This document shows, piece by piece, positions 11,274-20,337 of a DNA stretch of 64,000 nucleotides. The stretch's first letter is position 1, and every line of letters begins with the position of its first letter. Source of the DNA: Apricaphanius iberus (taxonomy: Eukaryota; Chordata; Actinopteri; Cyprinodontiformes; Aphaniidae). The stretch lies in contig JAPXFQ010002899.1 of NCBI GenBank assembly GCA_028564705.1, positions 496,001 to 560,000 of the forward strand, given 5' to 3'. Position numbers and translations under genes: made by a program. The notes under the pieces were generated by a model, which saw nothing but the letters and a program-made list of their open reading frames with translations, did not search any database and was not told where the DNA came from.

Positions 11274-11912
11274 ACTGAGCCCCGTAGGGGACATGGTGGA
11301 GAAAATATTTTAAGGTGAGAAAAAAATAAAATAAATGGATTTTGCGTTATCTCGAGAAAGTTTTGCGTTATCTTGAGAAACTTTTGCGATATCTGGAGTA
11401 CGTTTCGAAAAGCAATTCCTGCATTTACAGTGTTACCGACTCAGTTTGCTGCAGCCTTGTGCACTGCTATGATGGAAGACACTCACAGACGGGAGAGCTT
11501 AACAGAGTTTTATTTTGAGATTGGGCTCAAATATCAGGACATAAAGTCAGTGCTTAGCTCTAGACATGGTTTTCATATAAGTGAAAGACATTGCCCACAA
11601 GATTTTGCGCACAAAAGGACTGTCGCGTCGTAAACAGCTTCTGAACAAGTGGATCTGATTGAGTGCATTAGCCACCAGTTGCAATACTCTGGACAATTAC
11701 ATGGCTATTGTTGGATGTGTGCAAAATGCAGAGAAAATGGACAATGTGTGAGAAAAGAGGACGTATGGCTGGTTTTGAAGGAGTCGGATTTTCTCAAGAT
11801 AACGCAAAACTTTCTCGAGATAACGCAAAAGTTTCTCAAGATCTCGCAAAATCCTTTTTTTTTTTTCTCACCTTAAAATGTTTTCTACACCATGTCCCCT
11901 GCGGGGCTCAGT
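11274..11912. mobile_element. 639-bp TIR element, ACTGAGCCCC ends, 8-bp target duplication
   Basis: The ends are perfect inverted ACTGAGCCCCG and CGGGGCTCAGT. The left flank GCTAAACT (11266-11273) and right flank GCTACTCT (11913-11920) look like an 8-bp target duplication with two changes. The mirrored arm at 8305-8605 shows the site without insertion. Inside are ATGGTG-AGAAAATATTTTAAGG subterminal repeats at both ends, short repeats of TTATCTCGAGAAAG, and a broken transposase-like frame. It is related to the foldback element at 693-1543. Eight-bp duplications fit hAT or P-like classes, but the internal peptide looks integrase-like, so I leave the class open. Confidence 0.75.
11430..11790 (+). 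pseudogene. Degenerate transposase/integrase N-terminal fragment, second copy
   Basis: Carries the same two peptide blocks as 945-1306: the HTH-like YQDIKSVLSSRHGFHISERH block, a stop at about 11631, then ISHQLQYSGQLHGY and a RKEDVW-VLK segment. The identical position of the stop in both copies means that the break predates their spread, as expected for a non-autonomous family moved in trans. No DDE residues remain. Confidence 0.5.
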
Positions 11913-12165
11913 GCTACTCTGCCACTTCGATCCCATCATTTGAAAAATATTTAACGATGATTATATTTAACATCGAAGCTAACAGTTGTTTTTTCGGCAT
12001 GTAGACACACCGGTAGCACTTTTTGAGGGGTAACGTTAGCACCGACATTTATTTTAGACATAGCCATCTATGGTAGGACATTCTGAGGAGGTAGCGCAGA
12101 TCGTCGGAACACAGAAACTTCTGATAGCCCATTAGCCATTCTACGGCTAAAATAAGAAAACTTAC

Positions 12166-12316
12166 CCCGAACTCGATTAACTTGCCGTCGAAATAGTCGT
12201 CTTGTTGTGGAAAGCACTGTTGACTCCTCATTTCTCGCTGCCAGTTCCTGTCTTGCACGGGTTGCAGCGTTAAATAAACGGTTAAAAGCTCCATAGCCCT
12301 CCGGCTGCTAAGACAT
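12166..12316 (-). pseudogene. First-exon-like piece of the transposon gene, stop at codon 3
   Basis: From an ATG at 12316 the minus strand reads M-S-stop-QPEGYG, then LFNAATRARQELAARNEEST and an Arg-rich end, and reaches a GTAAGT donor in phase 1. The plus-strand copy at 13329 has Glu in place of the stop. The phase would fit the exon at 10590-10712, giving a Gly codon at the junction, but that exon lies on the opposite strand and on the downstream side only after inversion. It lies inside the palindrome arm. Confidence 0.45.
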
Positions 12317-13434
12317 GGTGGTTATCAGTGAAGGTTCTATGTTATTTTTCCGCCAATGTGGGCCTAATTTTTATACAGATATCTGCAACGTCATTTTGCC
12401 TAGTCAAAACTCTAATTCAAGATATCTGTAATTACATTTTGACTAGGCAGAATGAAAATAACAGATATCCAAAATTTCAGATATCTCTAATCAAAATTCA
12501 TTCCAAGATACCTATAACTTCATAATAGACATCTACAATTGAATTATGACTATCCCTAACTCCAGTTTGAGATATTTACAACGCCATTTTGACTAGTCAT
12601 AACTTCAGTTACAGATATCTACAACCTCATTTCGCCTAGTCAAAACTTAACTTAAGATATCTTAAAAGAAACATGTAGATATCTTGAATTAAGTTGAATT
12701 AAAGATATCATGAACTGGAGTTAGGACTAGTCAGAACCAAATTCAAGATATCTCAAACTATAATGACAGATATGTACAATTCAATTACAGATATCCGTAA
12801 TTAACATAGTGGATATCTGCAACTGAATTGTAGATATCTGTAATGAAAAATCCCATACAAATAATTGGCAAAAGTGACATCATTTGTCCTAGGAAAAATG
12901 TCTTTGTGGATTTTTAAAATTATTATTATGGATAGGAAGGATGTAGTTGCGGATATCTGAAATGTTCTATTTGACTAGGCAAAACGGAATTACAGATATC
13001 AGCTATTAAATGTTAAAATGGCTTGCCATACATGTGACTAGTCACAATGGCGTTGTAAATATCTCAAACTGGAGTTAGGGATAGTCATAATTTAATTGTA
13101 GATGTCTATTATCAATTTATAGATATCTTGGAATGAATTTTGATTAGAGATATCTGAAATTTGAGATATCTGTAACTTTCATTCCACCTAGTCAAAATGT
13201 AATTACAGATATGTTGAATTAGAGTTTTGACTAGGCAAAGTGACGTTGCAGATATCTATTTGCAAATTAGGCCCGCATTGGCGGAACAATCACATAGCAC
13301 CTGCACTTAATTAGCACTGATTAGCACCATGTCTGAGCAGCCTGAGGGCTATGGAGTTTTTAAGTGTCTATTTAACGCTGCAACCCGTGCAAGACAGGTG
13401 CTGGCAGCGAGAAATGAGGATTCAACATTGCTTT
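12211..13434. repeat. ~1.2-kb palindrome rich in GATATC motifs
   Basis: Arms 12211-12590 and about 13040-13434 are reverse complements for roughly 380 bp with moderate divergence. Matching blocks include ccgccaatg-gggcctaattt, ctaactccagtttgagatat and the first-exon-like coding piece. Throughout, including the centre, GATATC alternates with TGACTAG/CTAGTCA boxes (for example agatatctgtaattaca). A GCTTGCCATA end identical to the element terminus occurs at 13021-13030, suggesting an internal copy of the right end. Confidence 0.75.
13329..13434 (+). pseudogene. Plus-strand copy of the first-exon-like piece
   Basis: Reads MSEQPEGYGVFKCLFNAATR followed by ARQVLAARNEDST in the same frame as 12166-12316 reversed, then loses similarity near 13434 without a clear donor. 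Codon 3 is intact here. It is part of the palindrome arm, not an independent gene. Confidence 0.45.
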
Positions 13435-13531
13435 TCGATTACAGCCAACGCCATGACTGCTTCCTTCTTTTTTGATTATGGCAGGGAGTATGGCAAGCTT
13501 ACGCGTTTAAATGTTTAACTGGCTTGCCATA

Positions 13532-14218
13532 GCCAGAGGACCTCAGGGCCGCAGAGAACGTTCATGTTTTTAAGAGCAGGCTCAAGACTTACCTTTTTAG
13601 CTTAGCCTTCAACTGATCATTATTTACTAATATCTATTTCAATTTCTCTGCATGTTTTATTTGATAGAATTTTTTGTTTAGCTTTTAACTGTTTATTTAT
13701 TATCTGCTTTGCATTTTTATCTTGATTCTATCTTACACTTATCATTGTTTTACATTTAATATTTTATAAACTTTATACAATTTATATCTTAACTTATTTT
13801 AATCTTCCTCCCAGTGTTTTCTCTCTGGGGGCCCCCTGCATTAGGAGCGGTGGTCGGCTGTGGCTGCCTGGGTGCCCCCCTTGTAGTACCTGGGTGGAGG
13901 TGGGGGTACCATCCCTTCCTCCTCTGGGCGTCGTGGGTCGGAGCCTTGGCTGCTGCTGCTGATCTGCTGCTGCTGACGCAGATGGCTCCCATGATGCGTT
14001 TCCTGGCTCATCTGTACTCAGCCCGCTGTTTTTTTAGCTTTTAAGTGTGTGTGTGTGTGTGTATGGCTGTTGGGTTGGGAGGGGGGTGTAGTTGCAATGA
14101 TGATTTTATTTTTTGTTTTTAAAGGGGGGGTTGGGGGTTTGTGGGGTCATTTTAAATTCTGTAAAGCACTTTGATGAACTGTGTTTGAAAAGCGCTTTAT
14201 AAATAAAGTCTGATTTGA
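13532..14218 (+). pseudogene. L2/Rex1-like LINE, 3' end (right half)
   Basis: Continues the coding tail of the LINE at 7568-8298 (an [24 protein letters not shown] end, stop near 13613). A 3' UTR follows with gctgtggctgcctggg and ggcgctttataaataaagt-type sequence (agcgctttataaataaagtc at 14192) and a short tgatttgatt tail. The same 3' UTR recurs at 24905-25565 and 46941-47601. Small reverse frames here are chance. Confidence 0.85.
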
Positions 14219-14785
14219 TTTGAAAGCTGCATTTGTAAGGCGCTGAAGAACTGAACGCAGAAGTCCATCATGTTCTTTAAGGGATGATCCTGCAACAATC
14301 ACATCATCCAAATAATTAGTCACACCTGGTCGACCTTCAAGCACAGTTTCCATCATTTTTCAGAATGCAGATGGAGCAGAGGCTAATTCATAAGGAACAT
14401 GGCAGTAAAAGTCCCTTATTGTGTGATGAAGGCTGTGAGATCACAACTGTTCTCATGCAGCAGAAGTTGGTGGTATGCTGATGTTAAGTCTATCATGGAG
14501 AAGACAGAAGGAGAAATCCCTCAGAAGTAGGTCCAGTTCTTCTGACACTGCTTCACGTATTGCCGTCTGAGTTTTTACTGGATTGAAACCGCATCCTCGC
14601 ATATTTTAACTTTGTGTACAAAGCCAGAAACACAGCCAATGGAAGCAGAGTCTGTCCTTGTTAGCACGACTGGTGCAGCAGTCATGGCTAACTGTCCATT
14701 TCAGGGCTTTTTTCAAGTCCATCCCAAATAATACAGATCCTCCTTGCACCACATACAAAGAAGCACGAACAGTTTTGAACCGGCC
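14219..14785 (-). pseudogene. Gypsy-type pol fragment, RT core (continues 6690-7567)
   Basis: On the minus strand, conceptual fragments include FSMIDLTSAYHQLLLHENS, then PYELASAPSAF and MMETVLEGRPGVTNYLDDVI, with the YLDD catalytic motif of Gypsy reverse transcriptase. The frame stops being Gypsy exactly where the L2 LINE 3' end abuts (about 14219) and resumes at 7567. Stops and shifts make it inactive. The part at 14600-14785 may be the upstream protease-RT linker. Confidence 0.8.
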
Positions 14786-15720
14786 GGCCACAGACCCTCC
14801 AGCCAACACCGGCGTCAGAGGCCCCCCCATCGGCAAAGCCCTGGTCAGGACCCCAGCTAGGGGGGTGCAGTGCCCCAGAGCCCGAGCCCCAGGACCAGCC
14901 CCGACCCACCCCAGAGTAGCACAGCACCAGGCCAGTAACATGTGTCCGCAAGCACAACCCCCCTAAGGGGCTGCATGCAGCCACTAGGAGTCGCCACCCA
15001 AAGCCCCCAAACTCCCACCCCAGGTGAGGGTCATGGCACCTAGCGCCCCAACCGCAAGCGGATCCACCTCCAAGGACCCCTCGTAGAGGCCCCCAACCCT
15101 AAAGCTCCACAACCGCGTCCCACAGAACAAAATCGAGGGCCCCATCCCTACTAGGTGATGGAGCTGATTAAGGGAGATCGGAAAAATTGATCAGATGTGG
15201 AGGCAGAAGCTGTTTCTAGACTAATGTAATCCAGAAGGAGATCTCTATACTGATTAAGAGCATTTTTATTTTTCCAGTTAAAGAGGATATTTTTCTTAGT
15301 GGTGCATAAGGCAATGCGAACTAATTGCATCGACTTTGTAACTATTGTAACTTCATCTAAATTTCCCATCAGGCAAACTGGGGGAGAAGGTGTGATATTA
15401 CATTTCAGACACTTTGATAGGTCCTCACAAATCTGGTACCAATATTTCTTAACAGGTGGGCAGAACCAAAGAGCATGAATATAATCGTCTGGTATATTGC
15501 TTATACATTGTAAACAGGTATTAGACAACTTAAAACCCATCTTGAACATCCGTTGCCCTGTATAATGCACTCTATTAAGGATTTTGTATTGTATTAATCA
15601 CAGATTAGAAATTTTTACGAAATTTAAAGGTTCTTAAAGAAATCTGAGACCAGAGGTTTTGGTCAAATGAAGCAAATGGACAAGTCCATCTCCTATTTTG
15701 AAATAGGAAGGGCTGTTTGA
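14786..15720 (-). pseudogene. L1-like LINE ORF2 C-terminus and GC-rich 3' UTR
   Basis: The frame at 15151-15570 has HYTGQRMFKMG, then a zinc-knuckle-like Cys pair and HALWFCPPVKKYWYQICEDL followed by a LMGNLDEV segment, the C-terminal region of fish L1/Tx1-type ORF2. The G-rich (minus) sequence at 14786-15150 fits an L1 3' UTR. Upstream ORF2 remnants continue past 15580 with stops. The left boundary of duplication copy 1 falls at or inside the 5' side of this fragment. Confidence 0.7.
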
Positions 15721-16189
15721 GATATACATCTCAAATGAAAGCTATATCACTTATTAACAGTGTGTCCAACAGAATATTGAAATTATTAGCTTGTTTGCAA
15801 TTTAGAGTAGGTTGAAATCTCTTAGCTGCAATGCTGGCTTTTAATGGAGCTCATATAGCCAATTTAATACTTTTTTTGACAAAGTATATAATGAACTCAC
15901 TTACTTGTATATTTTTTAATATAATCTTAGCTGGGGGGTTTTCACAAATGGCAAATTCTCATAGTTTAATGCCGTTGTAATGAACACCAGCCTTCTAGTT
16001 GTGATCTACAAAGACTCCTTTTCACTTGTGGAAAGTCTGACATTGGATTCTGTGATCTAGTCAAGGTATTAATTGGGTGTTGTTTTTTTACCATTTAAAA
16101 AGAGCAGTTATTTTACAGGGTTTTGTAGCTTGCCAGGAAAATGGCCAGAAAGTGACAATACATTATGCGAATCATTCTGTGAAAGCCAG

Positions 16190-16262
16190 CAACTACTGTA
16201 TTGAAGACTGAATGTAAAACCTCTGTCTATGGTACACATGCTCTACCACTGAGCCATGTGTA
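16190..16262 (-). repeat. SINE head-like tRNA-derived segment
   Basis: On the minus strand TGGCTCAGTGG (16246-16256) is an exact match to the tRNA A-box consensus, followed by TAGAGCATG as in a D-arm. A weak B-box-like GGTTTTACATTC follows. The same segment is at 40280-40352 in copy 2. A tRNA-derived SINE is likely, but the body was not identified. Confidence 0.45.
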
Positions 16263-16639
16263 ATTCTTAACATCAGTTTACAGGTGAAAACAGATATTAC
16301 ATGCACCCAATTGGGACTAAAATTTCCTTCAAATGGACTCAACAAACAGCATTTCCCAGCATTCATATGATTTGGGAGTACAAACTCTGACGTCACGAAA
16401 AGTTATATTTATGAGATCACTTTTGGACTAAGCCTTCCCCATGGGCTGTACCCCTGATAGAAGACTTCTAGATAGAAGATTTCTCTGTTCTGACCGGCAG
16501 GACAAGAAAGGTTTACAGTGAAATATTTTAAGGATCTCAAAGGTTGGGCATGCAGGGAGCTTCTTCAACAGCCATAAATTTGGCCAGAGCAGTTATGAAG
16601 ATGAAAGTAGCCAATCGCAGAAGTTAATTAGCAGTTTCA

Positions 16640-17485
16640 GTCTCAGTGCCAGCGCTTGCTGCCTGTATCGCTGTCTGCTCGGTCACAAAGTCTGGATCTG
16701 CCGCCTCCACCGCCGGAGCTCCTGGATCTGCCGCTCCCACACCTGCTGGATCCAGAACCAGCCCCAGTGCCAGAGCCTGAGATCTTTATTGCTGTAGTCC
16801 TCCTGGCCATCACAGCAACAGACTTTCAGCAACCACCATCCCCTTATGGGCCACCGGAGTCTCCTGTAAACCAGTAGGACCCAACCCCAGCCACCAAGCC
16901 TCCAGTCCCAGGCCTGCCGGCCACCGAGCACCCAGAGTCAGATTTGCTGGCCACCAATCACCTAGTTTCAGGACCGCCGTCAGCTGAACGCCCAGTTCCA
17001 GGCCCAGCTCTACTGGCAAAGTACCTTAGGCCAACCACCTCCGCCGATGGTCAGCCAAGCATCTCCGCCGAAGACCAGCTAAGCTCCCAGGCCACAGCCT
17101 CGACCTAAGGGGAGGACCCCCGGGGCCATCCGCCCGACTCCCATTCTGCTAAGGGACGTCTGTTCAGCTGCCCACTGGATCTTCAGGTTCCCATGAAAGG
17201 GCCCCTCAGTCGTTCGCCCGACTTATGTCCCACCAGGGGATACCCATCCAGCCATCCTCTGGATCTTCATGTCCTATGGGGAGGACCACCGGGCTGATTC
17301 CCGCCCCACTAAGGGATGTCCGCCAGACTTCCATCTGGCCAGAGGACGCCATCCGGGCTCCCCACCCAACCTCCAGGGGCATACCCACAGAGACTCGAGC
17401 CTTCCTTCAGTGGGAGGGAAGGGTGCCTCCTTTTGTTTTCTTTCTTCCACACCGACTGGGATCTAGCTTTAAAGATGGGGGATCC
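16640..17485 (+). pseudogene. Proline-rich 3' internal region of an LTR retrotransposon
   Basis: GC-rich sequence encodes Pro-rich peptides with repeats of the type LPLPHLLDPEPAPVPEPE, interrupted by stops. It lies directly upstream of a polypurine tract (aaagatgggggatcc) and an LTR-like sequence, the usual position of the downstream part of a Gypsy-like element. No RT or integrase motifs are present. Most of it is missing from copy 2. Confidence 0.45.
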
Positions 17486-17664
17486 TGTCATGACTCTTGC
17501 CTCATTCACTCCCGCTCCTCATCATCATCATCATCGTCATCTTCCTCCTACTGTCCTGTTCCTCTGGTCCTGCCGTTCAGCATTCCACTCCATCATCAGC
17601 ACTCAATAAACATCCTTGCACTCCTGCTTTTGGGTCCATACCTTCCACCACACTATTTCTGACA
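17486..17664 (+). mobile_element. Likely LTR (3' LTR of a Gypsy-like element)
   Basis: Starts TGTCATGACTC right after a purine tract, has an AATAAA at 17605-17610, and ends TCTGACA. It contains (CAT)n, as in several fish LTRs. No partner 5' LTR is present in the window, so the call rests on position and ends only. Confidence 0.5.
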
Positions 17665-19980
17665 CAACCGATCAGATCTTCTCAATGTAGTGACGTCGCC
17701 TGACATCAGAGTCTAGCCAGCCATGATCTGCCATTGTTTAAAACATCGGGCAGAGAAAGGCCAGCCCACGCAATGTTATTATCGTTAACGAAAATGAATG
17801 AAATAACGAAAACCAGAAGTAAAAAACATGTTTAACTGAAATAAAAATAAAAACAAGAATTTGCAACAAAATGAAAATGTACTGAAACTTTAATGAGTGT
17901 TCACATAACCAAAACAAACTGAATTTATTGAGAAAATTTGCTTAGTTTTCATTTCCTAAAGTGTCTAATGAAGTATAAAAGATTTATTTCTACGTCGCTC
18001 CCTGCCTACTGCCCGTTGTCACCAGAAACAGATGCGATCATCTGCGTTGTGCCTTTCGATACACAAATCGGTTTAATTAAAACAACAGAATGGTGAAGTA
18101 AAAATTCGATCAACTCGCCACCTTTCAAAGCAAATAAAAGACACCTTCGGATTGCAAGTTACCAGAAGAAGCGATTGAAGACCACCTGACAACATCAGAC
18201 TCAACATCTTTGTATCAGACTGACACATAAGGACATGCAGAAAGGCTGAAAAGCAGATCGTTGTTTTAATTCCTGGCTAGAAAAAAAATTCAGGTTTGAT
18301 TCATGAAGCATCAACTTAACAGATGTAAAACAAGCTACTTTCTTCGTCCCGTGAGGTTCAACTTGCAGACAAATTGGAGATACCCTCGTTATTTTCAACC
18401 AGATCAAGCTCATAAAGGCTTATCGTCCATCTTTTATTTGAACAAAACCACTTAACTATATTTGCAGAGAGAGCAGTTGCTCTCTTTTCTGTAGATTTTA
18501 AAAAGACTAATTACAGATTTTCAAAACATACAAGTTTCAATTAAAGGACTCCAAGCAAACACAATCAATTACATTTAACTTCCTATGGTGTTAGGTTTCT
18601 TTGCAAATTAATCTCTGATCTAAATAAATTCTGTAAATTAGAGCATTTCATTTCTTTACCTTTCTCCAGGCATTTTGTTGGTTTCTCGCTGCGGTCTTGT
18701 ATCTTCAAGCTCTTCAAATACACTGGTAGAGCAGCTTCCTGTAAGTAAACTAATGTAGTTTTTTTTTCAGTTTCTCTCTGTGTATTCTAAGCTCCACCTG
18801 CTTTACAGTCTCATCTGCTTTTGGCTTTCAGTTTCTTAACTATTGCAGCACAACCTTCCGAATGCTGCAACTCTGCACTTTTGTTTCCCTTCTTATTGCC
18901 TTTTATTACCCTTAGTTGAGGTCATCTGCACATAGTATTATGGTTTTATCTAAGACTCATGTTTGTTTGTTTTTCAGAAACAATGATGTGACAGATTAAA
19001 TATTGACAAATTGCATTCTCGGAGTTAGTACTTGAACACCCATCTTACTTGCAGCCCCACTGCAAGTTTATTAAGGGCTTTATATGTGAGAAAGAGGATC
19101 CTAAATTATATTCTAGACAGGGCTAGATTATGATTGCAGAGGTAAAAGTGTCATTTGTAAAACCACTTCATCTAAGGCCAACAATATCTACTACTTAAGG
19201 ATGTAACTCGCTTGTCTATGTAAACCTGTCAGCCTGATTTCATCTCCATTTGAAAAGGGTTTAGGTAAGCTTTACTAATACTTCAAACCACTGAATCATA
19301 TAAGAAAAATAAATGTGTAAATGTTTTTCCTTTTACATAGTAGTAATAAGGATAACAATAATGTGTTTGACAAAGCCGTATATGTCTCTTGAAGCTCCTG
19401 TTTCTGCCCTCTCCAGCTTTGTGTAGATTTTGTCTCCACGGTTTTCTCCTGTCGCTTCAAGGGTTAATATATCATCATTTAACATATGTCAGACATGATG
19501 TGGAACAAAAATATTTCCAGTGATTCCATTTAACACGTTACTTAGTAGCGCATTACTCTCAATATGACCACTTTTTCAGTAACGACTAATCTAATGCGTT
19601 ACTATTTCCATACCAGTAATCAAATTGAAGCTATGTGTCTGAAACACTGTGCGTAATTGTAATTTTCTTAAGCAAAAAGATATATTTGGTACACAGGGTA
19701 AACGACATCACTTTTTTCCAACCGCTACGATACCATTACTTGAATCAGAGTACTTGGTGATATCGAGTACCATTGCCGATACTTGTCCAACACAAAAATA
19801 ATGCAACGAATCTGAAGGCTGGTTTTATTTTCTTCCCTGCTTGCTAAAACAAATAAGGGTGAATTAGACAGAAATAAAAATATTAATAAAAATGACCACA
19901 AAATTAAACTTACAAGTTAAAAATGTACACCTTCTGTGAAATTATTCCAGAGTTTCCATATTAGTAAAATTACTTAACAG
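17665..19980. other. Duplicated AT-rich stretch without a recognised gene
   Basis: Contains short reverse frames conserved with copy 2 only because of the duplication. The parts near 19546-19640 (gcgcattactctc, taatgcgttact) and 19725-19790 (gagtaccattgccgatact) resemble fish hAT-type miniature elements. No exon structure was recognised. Confidence 0.4.
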
Positions 19981-20130
19981 TCATGTTTGTGGGAGGAATT
20001 TGGAGTAACCAGAGGGAACTCAAGCATGCACAGAGAGAACATGCAACTCCATGCAGAAAGACCCCAGGCTGGGATTTGAACCCAGGAATTTCTTGCTGCA
20101 AGGCAACAGTGCCACCAATGTGCATCTATG
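19981..20130. repeat. Tail of the dispersed fish repeat
   Basis: Shares acagtcatgttt, catgcagaaagac, gggatttgaacccagga and cttgctgcaaggcaacagtg with 9450-9600. It is duplicated at 42699-42840. Confidence 0.6.
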
Positions 20131-20337
20131 CAGTGTTGACTGTTAAAATTCTTAAAGACTATTATAAGAAAGACAAGGATGATATGTTTCAGAGGTGAAT
20201 TAAATATGAAGCATAATTAAGATGGAGGCAAATATTTCTGTCTGTGGAGTCTGAATATACACTCACTGGCCACTTTATTAGGCACACATGTCAAACTGCT
20301 CGTTAACGCAAACTTCTAATTAGCCAAAAAAAGGGAA

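Larger units (their letters stand above)
11017..11964 (-). repeat. Right arm of ~300-bp inverted repeat, interrupted
   Basis: Reverse complement of 8305-8605, including the motifs cttcctagcatgtgtctgat and taaacgggtggcatgttctg. It is interrupted by the 639-bp element and its duplicated target (11266-11920). Confidence 0.85.
8299..13531. mobile_element. 5.2-kb composite TIR element, ends TATGGCA/TGCCATA, 7-bp target duplication
   Basis: The LINE reading is broken exactly between GCCAGAG (8292-8298) and a second GCCAGAG (13532-13538). The inserted DNA starts TATGGCA and ends TGCCATA. The related LINE at 53751-53800 (minus) has one CCAGAGGACCTC run at the same point, so the empty site is visible in this window. 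Inside are a ~300-bp inverted repeat (8305-8605 versus 11017-11964), a dispersed repeat, two exon-like pieces of a transposon gene, a nested 639-bp element and a ~1.2-kb palindrome. The right end is itself a hairpin (TATGGCAAGC at 13489-13498, GCTTGCCATA at 13522-13531). Superfamily unassigned; it may be several related elements nested together. Confidence 0.7.

Noticed and set aside
16193..16396. 67-codon minus frame identical in both duplication copies
   Set aside because: Explained by the duplication. It overlaps a tRNA-like SINE head and has no domain.
17225..17662. 145-codon plus frame with a Ser run
   Set aside because: Crosses the polypurine tract and the LTR; the Ser run is a (CAT)n repeat in frame. 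It is not a gene.
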